A stretch of DNA of 64,000 nucleotides. It comes from Bacillus sp. B-jedd (GTDB taxonomy: Bacteria > Bacillota > Bacilli > Bacillales > Cytobacillaceae). The notes beneath the pieces are model-generated. The model was not told where the DNA came from and ran no database searches. It saw only the letters and a list, made by a program, of their open reading frames with translations. Of this stretch, positions 54,407-63,817 are shown piece after piece. The translations under genes and the position numbers were made by a program. The stretch is from assembly GCF_000821085.1 (NCBI RefSeq), contig NZ_CCXR01000001.1, forward strand, positions 62,001 to 126,000, written 5' to 3'. The stretch's first letter is position 1, and every line of letters begins with the position of its first letter.

Positions 54407-56524
54407 ATGAAAATCTTTAAAGAGAAAAAAAGATGGTTCATCATTTTACTGTGCTGGCTGTTCGCCGCAGGGGTGCTCGCTGGTATCGCCCCTGGCGCAA
54501 AAGAACAAACTTCTCCGGAAAAGAACTTCGGTTTGCCCGAAACGGCTGAATCAATTAAAGCCGAAAAAGCTCTAAAGGAGTATTTCCCTTCCTCGGAAGG
54601 AGTTCCGTTGTTTGTCGTCATTCATGATCAGGATGGCCTAAAAGACAATGACGTGGAAAAGGCCATTACAACAGTTGAAAAGATCATAAATGATGCAAAA
54701 GAGGACTTGTCCGTTGTGCCCCTTTCGATGATGCCGAAACCAGCACGCGCTTCGTTCTTTTCGGAAGATAATACCACCTTCTTTATCCCGGTCCTGTTCC
54801 CTGTCGGAATGGAAAATAAAGAAACGAAGCAGGTGATGGACGGGCTGAAGAAGGAAACTGCGAAGGAAATGCCGTCCAATCTTGAAACGTACTTTACCGG
54901 TCCGGCAGGCATAGTCGCGGATACGTATGAGATGTTTTCCAAGGCAGATGTTGTCTTGATTCTGGCTACAGTCGGACTGATTTTTGTCATTTTGATTTTG
55001 ATTTACCGCTCGCCATTACTAGCCTTCATCCCGCTGATAGGAGCGGGCATATCGTATTCTGTCGTTGACCGGGTCCTTGGATTAATGGCGAAATATGATT
55101 GGTTCAGAATTGACAGCCAATCCCTGTCGATTATGATGATTCTACTTTTTGCGGTCATCACCGACTACTCTCTCCTGCTGTTTGCCCGTTTCCGGGAAGA
55201 GCTCGAAAAAGGCCAACCTGTCAATGAGGCAATGAAAAAGGCGGCCAAATTTGTGACAGAGCCGATTGTCTTTAGCGGCGGGACGGTCCTTTTGAGCATG
55301 CTGACACTGTTCTTTGCGGTTTATGAGGCTTACCGTAATTTCGCACCCGTCTTTGCTGTGGCGGTCGCTGTTATGCTGCTGGCGGGTTTAACTTTAATGC
55401 CTGCGCTCTTTGCGATTGCGGGCGAGAAATCCTTCTGGCCGTCGAATCCCCGTAAACGCGCGGTTAAGCGGGCCGGAAAGGAAGGTTTCTGGCATAAGCT
55501 TGGGCGGTTCGTAACCGAAAAGCCATGGCTATCGCTCATTCCGGTTTTGATTGTTTTAGTGTTCTTTACGTCAATGATCAGACAGACGCATTACACCTTT
55601 AATCTGCTTGATTCATTCCCGAAGGAAATGTCATCCATCCAAGGCTACAACAAGTTGAATAATGCCTTCTCGGCAGGAGAAATCGCGCCGACAACCGTCA
55701 TCGTTAAAGCGAAAAACGACTTAACCGAGGAGCAAGTCCAAGCTCTTGCACACGAGCTTGACAGCATAGATGGTATTGCCAAGGCTGAAATCCAGGGCCA
55801 TCCATTCGCCGAAAGCAGCCAAAAGGTGGCGAAAATCAATTTAGTTTTCAAAAACAACCCTTACACGGAGAAAGCCTTTGATGAGTTGGAAAAGCTTCGT
55901 GATCAGTCTCCGAAACTATTAAAGGAAAGTAAAATTACTGATGCGAAACTGCTTTTTGCCGGTGAAACCGCGCAAAAAACCGATATCCGAAATGCCAGCC
56001 ATGGCGATGAGATCCGGATTATCGCCATTGTGACGGTGCTCATTCTGATTATGCTGGGCTTTCAGACCCGCTCGTTAGTGGCGCCGCTTTATATGATGGC
56101 GACCATTCTCCTGTCCTTTGGGGCCGCGCTTGGATTCAGTATCTTCTTCTTCGAGGATATACTCGGCTACCAGGGGATCAGCTATCGCATTCCGCTTTAT
56201 ACGTTTGTGTTCCTTGTAGCGCTCGGAGTGGACTATTCCATCATGCTAATTTCCCGCATCCGGGAAGAGAAAAAGCACCTGCCGATTAAAGACGCTGTCA
56301 GGGAGGGAGTGGGTAAAACGGGCGGGGTCATCTCGTCAGCAGGGCTCATCCTGGCCGCGACGTTTGCGGTTCTGATTACCCAACCCGTAGTGGAGCTTCG
56401 TATCTTCGGTTTCACTGTGGCCATCGGGGTTTTGGTAGACACATTCATTGTCCGCCCAATCGCGATTCCGGCATTAATTGCCATTCTGGGTAAATATAGC
56501 TTCTGGCCGAAAAAGGTCAACTAA
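54407..56524 (+). CDS. MMPL/RND-type membrane exporter (YdfJ-like)
   Basis: 705 residues. About 12 membrane helices in two halves, each beginning with a large extracellular loop (residues 35-165 and 395-530). MMPL signatures are FAVITDYSLLLFARFREEL and VALGVDYSIMLISRIREEK, where the Asp-Tyr pairs are proton-relay residues. Exports lipids, drugs or haem-like compounds by proton antiport. Four bp after the HxH protein; the two-component pair is a likely regulator. Confidence 0.92.
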   Translation: MKIFKEKKRWFIILLCWLFAAGVLAGIAPGAKEQTSPEKNFGLPETAESIKAEKALKEYFPSSEGVPLFVVIHDQDGLKDNDVEKAITTVEKIINDAKEDLSVVPLSMMPKPARASFFSEDNTTFFIPVLFPVGMENKETKQVMDGLKKETAKEMPSNLETYFTGPAGIVADTYEMFSKADVVLILATVGLIFVILILIYRSPLLAFIPLIGAGISYSVVDRVLGLMAKYDWFRIDSQSLSIMMILLFAVITDYSLLLFARFREELEKGQPVNEAMKKAAKFVTEPIVFSGGTVLLSMLTLFFAVYEAYRNFAPVFAVAVAVMLLAGLTLMPALFAIAGEKSFWPSNPRKRAVKRAGKEGFWHKLGRFVTEKPWLSLIPVLIVLVFFTSMIRQTHYTFNLLDSFPKEMSSIQGYNKLNNAFSAGEIAPTTVIVKAKNDLTEEQVQALAHELDSIDGIAKAEIQGHPFAESSQKVAKINLVFKNNPYTEKAFDELEKLRDQSPKLLKESKITDAKLLFAGETAQKTDIRNASHGDEIRIIAIVTVLILIMLGFQTRSLVAPLYMMATILLSFGAALGFSIFFFEDILGYQGISYRIPLYTFVFLVALGVDYSIMLISRIREEKKHLPIKDAVREGVGKTGGVISSAGLILAATFAVLITQPVVELRIFGFTVAIGVLVDTFIVRPIAIPALIAILGKYSFWPKKVN

Positions 56525-56546
56525 GTACTTTTGCCAAACATAAAAA

Positions 56547-56577
56547 GGGTATCGGAAAGTTCCGATGCCCTTTGTTT
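56547..56577. terminator. bidirectional terminator
   Basis: aaagggtatcgga and tccgatgcccttt form the stem, followed by GTTTTT. It serves the exporter and, in reverse, the DinB-like gene. Confidence 0.9.
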
Positions 56578-56580
56578 TTC

Positions 56581-57072
56581 CTATTCAGCCGCGTTTTCCG
56601 CCGGCAGAAGCCCGCGCCCGATAAAGTTTGCCGATACTGGCTTCCTGCCAAGCTCCCTTGCCCAAACAGATAACTGTCCGATATGATGAATCTCGTGTGC
56701 GATGATATGACGCATCACTTCACCCCATGTATCGGTAAAAATCCGTCCGTCCGGAGATGTTTCCTGATAAAGGTTGTTCTCTTTGCTTGAATCCCAGTTA
56801 CTGACGAATTCCTTCACCTCAGCATGGAATTTTGCATCAAGCTCCCTGATCTTTTCGAGTGTATTGTATTCATCGAAGTTTTCCTGAAAGTCCGGCTTGC
56901 CCTGTATGATCCGAATCCAGCTCCATTCCACATCAATAATATGGAAAAGAGTTTGCAGAATGCCGCCAACCCCTCCAGTTCGCTTAGCCAATAGCTCTTC
57001 CTGGCTTATTTCCTCGCACCATTCATACCATTCTTTCCGGACCATCCAATTGTATCGAAACATCGCTTCCAA
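56581..57072 (-). CDS. DinB-family putative metal-dependent protein
   Basis: 163 residues from the TTG at 57072, which has ggagggg 6-7 bp upstream; ATG codons at 57099 and 57063 are alternatives. Four-helix DinB/YfiT fold with the metal-binding triad of histidines (LFHIIDVE, then HIIAHEIHHIGQL). Members often act in thiol transfer or stress responses; the substrate is unknown. Single gene. Confidence 0.88.
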   Translation of the reverse strand: MEAMFRYNWMVRKEWYEWCEEISQEELLAKRTGGVGGILQTLFHIIDVEWSWIRIIQGKPDFQENFDEYNTLEKIRELDAKFHAEVKEFVSNWDSSKENNLYQETSPDGRIFTDTWGEVMRHIIAHEIHHIGQLSVWARELGRKPVSANFIGRGLLPAENAAE

Positions 57073-57135
57073 ATAATCCCCTCCCAATATATCCATCATA
57101 CCTTTTAAAATAGGTCAGTTAAAGGTAAGTGTGAT

Positions 57136-57600
57136 TTTTCAAAAAGTTGATAGGAACGGAGGGGACTGACTCCGGCGGGATGCAGCGGCACGTGGAGACC
57201 CCTTGAAAAGCGAAAGCGCCTTCGTGACAGGCAAAAACCGCCTGTCTCTGCGATGACTAGTCGCAGAAGCTTTCCTTTGTGGTCAGCCCCGATATAGGAA
57301 GACTTGATTTTGCCTAGCAAAATCTTAGTCGCCCTTAATGCGAGCGAAGCGTAGCCAAGCGCTGGAGGGCCAGAAGGGGAAGTCGTTCTTTGACTTCACA
57401 TTCGGGACCGAAGCGACCTCGAGGGGCTAGGCGCTGTACTAGACAAACAGGCGTCTAGGACGCCGAGGAGGCTCCAAAAAGAATGCTCCTGCGCCATAGA
57501 TTATTCGGGGAAGAAAATCTTCAGCTCGTCGCAAAGCCGAAGCCAATTCGAGGATGTTTCTCATGATGTTGGTTCAGGTAGTTGCTTCGCCCCGCGGAAA
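57136..57600. repeat. composite Bacillus intergenic repeat
   Basis: GC-rich non-coding stretch containing several segments that recur in Bacillus genomes: gactgactccggcggga, acgtggagacccc, gaaagcgaaagcgcctt and gcgagcgaagcgtagccaag. The last occurs with ggcgctg / cagcgcc-type complementary arms. It forms multiple hairpins and codes for nothing convincing. Confidence 0.7.
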
Positions 57601-57879
57601 GCATGTCCCCTTCGTTATAATCAACAATCAAGGATAACAAACGTTTAAAATACTATTTACGAAACTTTTGAAAAAAAATAAACTTTTCATTAGACGTTAT
57701 GAAAAATTATAGTATAGTAAAGATATAGGGAAAATAATGGAAAAATAATAATGATATTGACCTAATAGCCTATTGGTTTTTAAAATAAAAAGGAAATTTA
57801 TTGATTATAAATAAGAGGATATACCTACGATTTAAATTTCAAAATCTTTTAGAATGAAGGCCAAACGGAGGCAGCCATA

Positions 57880-58917
57880 ATGGCAAAACAGTATCAAACA
57901 TTAAAATCATTAAAGCGCGCGGTTTATTTATGGGTTGTCCCCTGCGTGCTCGTTTCTCTTTTGCTCAATAACTATTTACAAAATAATGCAAATGAAGATT
58001 ATGTTATTGGTTTCGTCACGAATGTGGTCCTGATTGGCTGGTTCAGCTTTAGCTGGCTGCTTCTTTATAAAAACAGGGCAATCCGTTTTATTGAGATATC
58101 GAATTTGTTCCTTGTGGGCCTCTACCATGTTATTACTTTCTTTGACGCGGTATATAATGTCATTTTAAAGGGACATGACTCATTAGGGGATTTCATAATC
58201 TGGATGCCAATCTTTTTGGCCTACATTTTTATTACGTTGAAAAACAGGCAAGGCCTAATCTTTTCCCTCATTTTATTTGTGTTTACCCTCATTCCGGGGG
58301 TAATGCACTTCGGGAACCTATCGGCTGAACAAATCGATTCTTTTACGCAATTTTATTTAGCCAATATTGTTTACATTGTTGCGCTTTATTTTGCGCGTCA
58401 TTTGCTTGAAGTCCATTCGGAACTGGCTGCTGCCAAAAGAGACGCTTACATTGATTCCCTGACAGGTATAGCGAACCGCCATCAGATTGATCAGTGGCTC
58501 GAAGATTCCATTGAGGATTCCGGGAGCGCCGATGGGACATTTTCGGTCGTCTTTTTCGACATTGACCATTTTAAGACAGTGAACGATGTGCACGGGCACC
58601 ATGTAGGCGACGCTGTCCTCCAGGAGTATGTCAGACTCATTCAAGCTGATCTCAAACCGGAGGAGTTGTTCGGCCGCTGGGGAGGCGAAGAGTTCATTGT
58701 CATTATCCCCGGTCGGGAAGAAGCGGCCCTGGAACTTGCCGAGCGTTTAAGAAAATTGATTGAAATGCATACATTTACAATTCCAGGCAAGGTAACGTCC
58801 AGCTTTGGAGTGGCTGAATATAAAAAAGGCGATACAATCATTACCCTTCTGGACAGAGCGGATAAAGCCCTTTATCTTTCCAAAGATGCCGGAAGGAACC
58901 AGGTGGCAAAAACATAG
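57880..58917 (+). CDS. membrane-bound GGDEF diguanylate cyclase
   Basis: 345 residues. Five or six membrane helices up to about residue 175, then a GGDEF domain with DSLTGIANR and active-site GGEEF at 268-272. It would make cyclic di-GMP. The inhibitory I-site (RxxD five residues before GGEEF) is absent (PEEL instead), so feedback control is unlikely. RBS acggagg. Terminator directly after. Confidence 0.94.
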   Translation: MAKQYQTLKSLKRAVYLWVVPCVLVSLLLNNYLQNNANEDYVIGFVTNVVLIGWFSFSWLLLYKNRAIRFIEISNLFLVGLYHVITFFDAVYNVILKGHDSLGDFIIWMPIFLAYIFITLKNRQGLIFSLILFVFTLIPGVMHFGNLSAEQIDSFTQFYLANIVYIVALYFARHLLEVHSELAAAKRDAYIDSLTGIANRHQIDQWLEDSIEDSGSADGTFSVVFFDIDHFKTVNDVHGHHVGDAVLQEYVRLIQADLKPEELFGRWGGEEFIVIIPGREEAALELAERLRKLIEMHTFTIPGKVTSSFGVAEYKKGDTIITLLDRADKALYLSKDAGRNQVAKT

Positions 58918-58950
58918 GCACCGGCATTATGCCGGTGCCTTTAAATTTTC
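58916..58950 (+). terminator. terminator of the GGDEF gene
   Basis: aggcaccggc and gccggtgcct form a perfect 10-bp stem followed by TTTAAATTTT. Confidence 0.88.
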
Positions 58951-60233
58951 TATGCTCTTGTATGGGCGGGTAGAGGGGCGATTTCGGTTTCGTCCTCCTG
59001 TAGGTGCTGTGTAAAAGTTTTCTTTGAGACATGGTAGCCGACAAGGGCAAGAACCGAGATGCCGCAGATCGCCAATAGGATCCAGGCAGGCATTTTTTCA
59101 AATAATACTCCGAAAAGGATTAACCCGATCGGCATCATGCCGCTTGCGCCGGCCTCCAGGAGGGCCATGACCCTTCCGCGCAGCTTGTCGGGTGTCTTCT
59201 TTTGCAAAAGGACAAAAATCGGCATATTGACAAGCATCCCGAGGGAAGAGTTAATCAGGACGAGCACAATTAGGTATACAAATATAAGCGTATTCGGAAT
59301 GCCAGCGGCTGCCGGAAGGCTCGGAAGGCCCATTAGTATGAGAATAATCGACATACCTGTCACTCCGCCAAGGATGGCGCGTTCCTTTTTCTTGATTTCC
59401 TTCCTCACTGAAAGAATCAGCGCTAGTACCAATGTTCCGATGGAAAATGCGCCTTCAATGATGCCAAGCTGGAAGGAAGGCATTTTCCTGACAATGAGGA
59501 CAATGTAGGGAAGAGCGATTGGAGCAGCCGCGTACCAGAAGTTCAGCCAGATGGCGAACAGGATAAGATGCTTGATAAAGGTTTCATTTTTGACATACAC
59601 AAATCCCTGCTTTAAATCCTGCAGGAAACCAGTGTTTTCCCCTTCGTCTTTTTGTCCGGCAAATAAATTGTACTGGATGAATAGGCTGAATACCCCTGAT
59701 ATGGTGAATGCGATGATGTTGATAGCCATGAAGGTGGAGATGGGCAAAAAGCCAAACAGGGCGCCGCCGAGCATTGGGCCGAGGATATTGGAAAGTGATG
59801 CTGCCGACTGATTCAACGACATGGCTTTCTGGAGATGATCAGGTCCGACCATGTTGTAGACAGTAGAGGTTACTGCTGTGCCGTAAAACGTATTAAGGGT
59901 AGTCAGAACCGCTGCTGCCAAATATAAAAGCCAAATTTCCTGTGTAACCGTCATGAATAGGAAAAGGACTAATCCCAGCCAGAGCGCGCAGGCAAAATCC
60001 ATGATAATAATGATTTTTTTCCGGTCAAACCGGTCCGCGACAGTCCCGGCGAGTGGAGATAACACGATTCGCGGGACGCTTCCCATCAGGAGTGTAATCG
60101 CGAAGTTGAGGCTGGAGCCAGTCTCATTAAGAATGTATAGGCCAATGGCAAAACTGTAGATCGACGAGCCAAGGATAGCTATCAGTTTAGCAGGGACAAA
60201 AAGGAACAGATTTCGTTTTACGGCTTGCTCCAA
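58950..60233 (-). CDS. MFS transporter (multidrug-type)
   Basis: 427 residues with about 12 membrane helices. The MFS motif A is GTVADRFDRKK (about residues 63-73), and a related piece LRGRVMALLEAGA occurs in the second half. A drug or metabolite exporter of the tetracycline/MdrA-like branch is likely. It follows the ArsR-type regulator by 3 bp, so regulator and pump form one operon. Confidence 0.92.
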   Translation of the reverse strand: MEQAVKRNLFLFVPAKLIAILGSSIYSFAIGLYILNETGSSLNFAITLLMGSVPRIVLSPLAGTVADRFDRKKIIIIMDFACALWLGLVLFLFMTVTQEIWLLYLAAAVLTTLNTFYGTAVTSTVYNMVGPDHLQKAMSLNQSAASLSNILGPMLGGALFGFLPISTFMAINIIAFTISGVFSLFIQYNLFAGQKDEGENTGFLQDLKQGFVYVKNETFIKHLILFAIWLNFWYAAAPIALPYIVLIVRKMPSFQLGIIEGAFSIGTLVLALILSVRKEIKKKERAILGGVTGMSIILILMGLPSLPAAAGIPNTLIFVYLIVLVLINSSLGMLVNMPIFVLLQKKTPDKLRGRVMALLEAGASGMMPIGLILFGVLFEKMPAWILLAICGISVLALVGYHVSKKTFTQHLQEDETEIAPLPAHTRA

Positions 60234-60236
60234 GCG

Positions 60237-60707
60237 TCACACGTCCTCTCCTGAGGGTTGTTTTTTTAACTCGAGTGTCAAGGTATAGGAAGTCCTGCCT
60301 TCTTTATGGGCGACAGTCTTTTTCAGCCACTTTTCCAAGAGCTCCTCGTATTCTTTTTCGAATCCATTTCGTTCTTCCTCGGTAAATTCAAGGCTTATCC
60401 CCTTTGTTGAAATTCCTTCAAGCCCGGGATCATCATTTCCCTTCAGATTGAAGTGTGTCGCTTTGGCACGGTAATACTTTTCCACAATCCCTTTATTTTC
60501 CCTTGTTTCAGCCAGTTCAAGGATTCCTCCCTTATAAAGCTGCTGGATGTGGTAATGAATGCTTCCTGCCGTCTTGCCAAGCTCATCAGCCACTTGCTTG
60601 GCTGTCATAATCTGTTCATTTAGGAGATAAATAATTTTGACCCTTATAGGAGTAGAAATCAGTTTTTGCTGTTCAAGGTTAATTTCCATTACTTTATATT
60701 CCATCAT
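60237..60707 (-). CDS. ArsR/HTH-type transcriptional regulator
   Basis: 156 residues. N-terminal winged helix: ISTPIRVKIIYLLNEQIMTA / KQVADELGKTAGSIHYHIQQ. The C-terminal part is charged and helical. No metal-binding cysteines. RBS aaaggaga. It shares an operon with the MFS pump and probably represses it from the palindrome in its own promoter. Confidence 0.9.
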   Translation of the reverse strand: MMEYKVMEINLEQQKLISTPIRVKIIYLLNEQIMTAKQVADELGKTAGSIHYHIQQLYKGGILELAETRENKGIVEKYYRAKATHFNLKGNDDPGLEGISTKGISLEFTEEERNGFEKEYEELLEKWLKKTVAHKEGRTSYTLTLELKKQPSGEDV

Positions 60708-60743
60708 CGTCTCCTTTCTAATTAACTATATCGATTTAGGATA

Positions 60744-60772
60744 ATTATACGTTCTAAATTTTTAGAATGCAA
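60744..60772 (-). promoter_or_regulatory. promoter and operator of the regulator-MFS operon
   Basis: On the minus strand TTGCAT (-35, 60767-60772) and TATAAT (-10, 60744-60749) are 17 bp apart. The spacer holds the palindrome TTCTAAAAATTTAGAA (60752-60767), well placed for repression. Confidence 0.8.
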
Positions 60773-60915
60773 TATTATATTTTAAATTTTTTCCAGTTAT
60801 GGAACATGCCGATTAAGCGGAAAATAGTTTTGCCTATTAGCTAAAGAAAATGAGCAAAGCGACGGAAATGGACAGAAATCAGCCGATAGGGTCAAATAAC
60901 TGGAAAACAGTTCAA

Positions 60916-60960
60916 TTGACATCTGTATCTATTGATATTATCATTACTTACATAAAGTAA
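60916..60960 (+). promoter_or_regulatory. promoter and operator of the CatE-like gene
   Basis: TTGACA (60916-60921) and TATCAT (60939-60944) with a 17-bp spacer. The palindrome TTACTTACATAAAGTAA (60944-60960) overlaps the start site and resembles boxes of DUF24/MarR repressors such as CatR and YodB. Confidence 0.75.
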
Positions 60961-60987
60961 CTAACATTATAAAGGAGGGATAACGCC

Positions 60988-61827
60988 TTGGAAATGAAAT
61001 TTCACCGTTATCCAAATACATTCATAGGAACTGTCCATATTAAGGTTGAAAACCTAGACCGGTCAGTGGATTTTTATAAATCAGTCATCGGGTTGCAGCT
61101 ACTGGAAAGAGAAGAAAGGAAAGTGGTAATGGGAACGGGGACGAATCCATTGCTTGTTATTGAAGAGCCGGTAAATGTAATTCCAAAGCAGGGAAGGACT
61201 TCGGGGCTTTATCACTTCGCAATCCTTCTGCCAACAAGGGCGGATCTCGGAATGACATTGCGCCACTTAATAGAGATAGGCTATCCACTTGGTGCGGCAG
61301 ATCATTTAGTCAGCGAAGCCCTTTATTTGGATGACCCCGATGGAAATGGGATAGAAATCTATACGGACCGCCCGTCAGCCCAATGGGCCTGGGAAAATAA
61401 TGAGGTTGAAATGGCCACGAAACAGCTTGCAGCGGAAAGCTTGCTTGCCGAAGCTGGAAATGAAAATTGGGAAGGGATACCAGAAGGAACCATCATGGGA
61501 CATATTCATCTCCATGTCGCCGACTTAAAAGATGCAAAGCGGTTTTATGGAGAAGGGCTTGGTTTTGATCTTGTAAGTCGATATCCACAAGCTTTTTTCA
61601 TGTCGACCGGCGGTTATCATCATCATCTCGGGCTGAATACGTGGAATGGTGTGGGAGCACCGCCTGCGCCAGAGAATAGTGTGGGCTTAAAACAGTTTTC
61701 GTTGATTTTTGCCGGTGAGCAAGAACGGGAAGAGGCTGTAAAAAGATTAAGAGAAATGGGGGCCGATGTAATGGAAGGGTATAAAGTAAAGGATCCTTCC
61801 GGGAACCTCATTCAATTGGCTGTGTAA
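60988..61827 (+). CDS. CatE-like VOC-family extradiol dioxygenase
   Basis: 279 residues in two vicinal-oxygen-chelate modules: residues 12-130 (HIKVENLDRSVDFYKSVIGL ... NGIEIY) and 170-279 (HIHLHVADLKDAKRFYGEGL ... GNLIQLAV). It most resembles B. subtilis CatE, a catechol 2,3-dioxygenase. TTG start with aggaggga 8 bp upstream; an ATG at 60994 is an alternative. Single gene with its own repressor box and terminator. Confidence 0.85.
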   Translation: MEMKFHRYPNTFIGTVHIKVENLDRSVDFYKSVIGLQLLEREERKVVMGTGTNPLLVIEEPVNVIPKQGRTSGLYHFAILLPTRADLGMTLRHLIEIGYPLGAADHLVSEALYLDDPDGNGIEIYTDRPSAQWAWENNEVEMATKQLAAESLLAEAGNENWEGIPEGTIMGHIHLHVADLKDAKRFYGEGLGFDLVSRYPQAFFMSTGGYHHHLGLNTWNGVGAPPAPENSVGLKQFSLIFAGEQEREEAVKRLREMGADVMEGYKVKDPSGNLIQLAV

Positions 61828-61832
61828 TCATT

Positions 61833-61871
61833 TAAAAAACCTTTCTCCTTGAAGCGGAGAAAGGTTTTTTA
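61833..61871. terminator. bidirectional terminator
   Basis: aaaaaacctttctcc pairs with ggagaaaggtttttt. It serves both the dioxygenase and the convergent CNNM gene. Confidence 0.92.
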
Positions 61872-61880
61872 CTGAATGGA

Positions 61881-63215
61881 TCATTCTTCAATTTGTTCCG
61901 GTGCAGGTCCGGGATTTTCAGTCTCGGTTTTTGTAATATCCACATAAAGGATTTGATGGCCATCCAGATCGGTGATTTTGAAGGCATAGCCATGTTCCGT
62001 AATCATGTCGCCAATTTTGACGTCATACGTATGCGAAAGAATCCATCCCCCGAGTGTATCTATATCCTCGTCCAATATCTCGATGCCTAATAGGTCATTT
62101 ACATCTTCAATGAGCACCTTGCCGCTCATAATATAATGGCCTTCATTGATTTTACGGATTTCCGCTACTTCATCCATATCAAACTCATCACGGATTTCGC
62201 CGACGATTTCCTCCAATATATCTTCTACTGTCACCAAACCGGCTGTACCGCCATATTCATCAACGAGAATCGCCATATGCGTCCGTTCCTTTTGCAGTTT
62301 AACAAGCAGTTCATGGATTGGAATCGTCTCAATAACATGGATAATCGGTTTAATGAAATTAGTTAGCGGTTTTTCCTTTAAAGCATCAGGCTTTAACGTG
62401 GCGGTCAAGATTTCTTTAATATTGACCATGCCGGCCACATTGTCTTTATCACCAATGACGACAGGGTAGCGGGTATATTTTTCACGCCGGATGGTTTCGA
62501 AAATCTCCTGCATGCTGTCATCGATGGAAAAAGTGACGATTTCTGTCCTCGGCACCATAATTTCCTTGGCGATCCGGTTGTCAAATTCAAAAATGTTGTT
62601 TACATACGTTAACTCGGACTTATTGATTTCACCCTTCTCATAGCTTTCGGAAAGGATAATCCGCAGCTCTTCCTCTGAATGGGCAAGGTCGCTTTCAGAT
62701 GCCGGCTTTAACCCAAAAAGGCCGGTCAGGAATCTTGCCGATCCGTTCAGGGCCCAGATAAACGGATACATTACTTTATAAAACACAATAATTGGTTTGG
62801 AAGTAATCAGGGCGATTTGTTCAGCCTTTTGAATAGCAACTGTTTTCGGGGCCAGTTCCCCAACGACAACGTGCAAAAAAGTAATGAGGGAAAATGCGAT
62901 CACGAAAGAAAGAATTCCCGCTAAAGATGGGTTCAGGTCCAGGTTTTTAAACACAGGGCCCAGGAGAGCCATGATTGTCGGTTCTCCGAGCCAGCCGAGG
63001 CCGAGGGCAGTAATCGTAATACCGAGCTGGCAGGCAGATAAATATTCATCAAGATGGGTGATGACATGCTTTGCCTGTAATGCCCCTTTCCGGTTTTCTT
63101 CAATCAGTTGGTCAATTCTGGAGCTCCTTACCTTAACAATCGCGAATTCGGTTGTAACAAAAAAGGCAGTTAAGGCAATTAAAATGAATACGAGCAGCAA
63201 GTTCAGTATTGTCAA
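61881..63215 (-). CDS. CNNM/CorC-type membrane protein with CBS domains
   Basis: 444 residues. DUF21/CNNM membrane domain (about 1-190), CBS pair (about 205-330, with [11 protein letters not shown] and [17 protein letters not shown]), and CorC_HlyC domain (345-430). Such proteins export or regulate Mg2+ or cobalt, among other ions. The start is a TTG at 63215: the strong RBS aggagg is 27 bp upstream, but a perfect hairpin lies between them and shortens the effective gap to about 10 bp. Confidence 0.92.
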   Translation of the reverse strand: MTILNLLLVFILIALTAFFVTTEFAIVKVRSSRIDQLIEENRKGALQAKHVITHLDEYLSACQLGITITALGLGWLGEPTIMALLGPVFKNLDLNPSLAGILSFVIAFSLITFLHVVVGELAPKTVAIQKAEQIALITSKPIIVFYKVMYPFIWALNGSARFLTGLFGLKPASESDLAHSEEELRIILSESYEKGEINKSELTYVNNIFEFDNRIAKEIMVPRTEIVTFSIDDSMQEIFETIRREKYTRYPVVIGDKDNVAGMVNIKEILTATLKPDALKEKPLTNFIKPIIHVIETIPIHELLVKLQKERTHMAILVDEYGGTAGLVTVEDILEEIVGEIRDEFDMDEVAEIRKINEGHYIMSGKVLIEDVNDLLGIEILDEDIDTLGGWILSHTYDVKIGDMITEHGYAFKITDLDGHQILYVDITKTETENPGPAPEQIEE

Positions 63216-63221
63216 TGGAAC

Positions 63222-63248
63222 GCCCTGGGAGCCAGGGCTACACCTCCT
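63222..63248 (-). promoter_or_regulatory. hairpin between RBS and start of the CNNM gene
   Basis: GCCCTGG-CTC-CCAGGGC lies between AGGAGG (63243-63248) and the TTG start. It may bring the RBS into place or regulate translation. Confidence 0.6.
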
Positions 63249-63757
63249 GTTTTACACAGCGATTTTTTGCTTATTCTCCAAGCCTTAACAAGGAGTGATT
63301 TCTCCCGATGCAAAGATGTTCCTATTTCATCTTCTTAATATATTATTAGCAAAATGACGAGTAAAATGGCAACTATTAGAGCTGTAAGAAAGGAGAAGAA
63401 AAAGCCTGATTTGGAATTTGGCGAAAAAAACTGTAAAAACAATCACCAATTCTCTCTTATTCCGACAACATTTGCATATGATTTGGGATATTATTTTTAT
63501 AATAAAATTTTAATAGAAGGAATGGGCTGTACGAAAGAAGGACGAGCCTGTATTAATAGAGGAAAATTCGTTGGAAAAGTTGGGAAAATTATCTTAGTAA
63601 TTTATTCCTGTAGTTATTTGCAAGGTTTTCCAGTATACTGAAGGAAGTAAAACCCAATGTCAACCCTGTTTTATACTGGGAGATTTTTGAAGGATAAATT
63701 AAAATTTCATCTAAAAATTCTGCCAAAAAGCGGCGGTTATTCGAGTAAAACCGCTTG
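63249..63757. other. non-coding stretch
   Basis: No convincing gene. A 95-codon plus-strand frame (63354-63641) has no RBS and no recognisable family. Promoters for the flanking genes are expected here but not clear. Confidence 0.45.
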
Positions 63758-63799
63758 CAAGCCAGGAAGGATTTGTTCGGGCCCTTTCTGGCTTGTTTT
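63758..63799 (+). terminator. terminator-like hairpin directly before the RsbT-like gene
   Basis: caagccaggaagg pairs with ccctttctggcttg, followed by TTTTG. A second hairpin with cggtt/aaccg arms precedes it. The RBS of the next gene starts 4 bp later, so this may be an attenuator. Confidence 0.6.
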
Positions 63800-63817
63800 G
63801 ATAAGGGGGAATCAAGC

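Noticed and set aside
57105..57320. 71-residue minus-strand frame
   Set aside because: Entirely within the composite intergenic repeat.
63354..63641. 95-residue plus-strand frame before the RsbT-like gene
   Set aside because: No RBS, low-complexity lysine start and no family resemblance.
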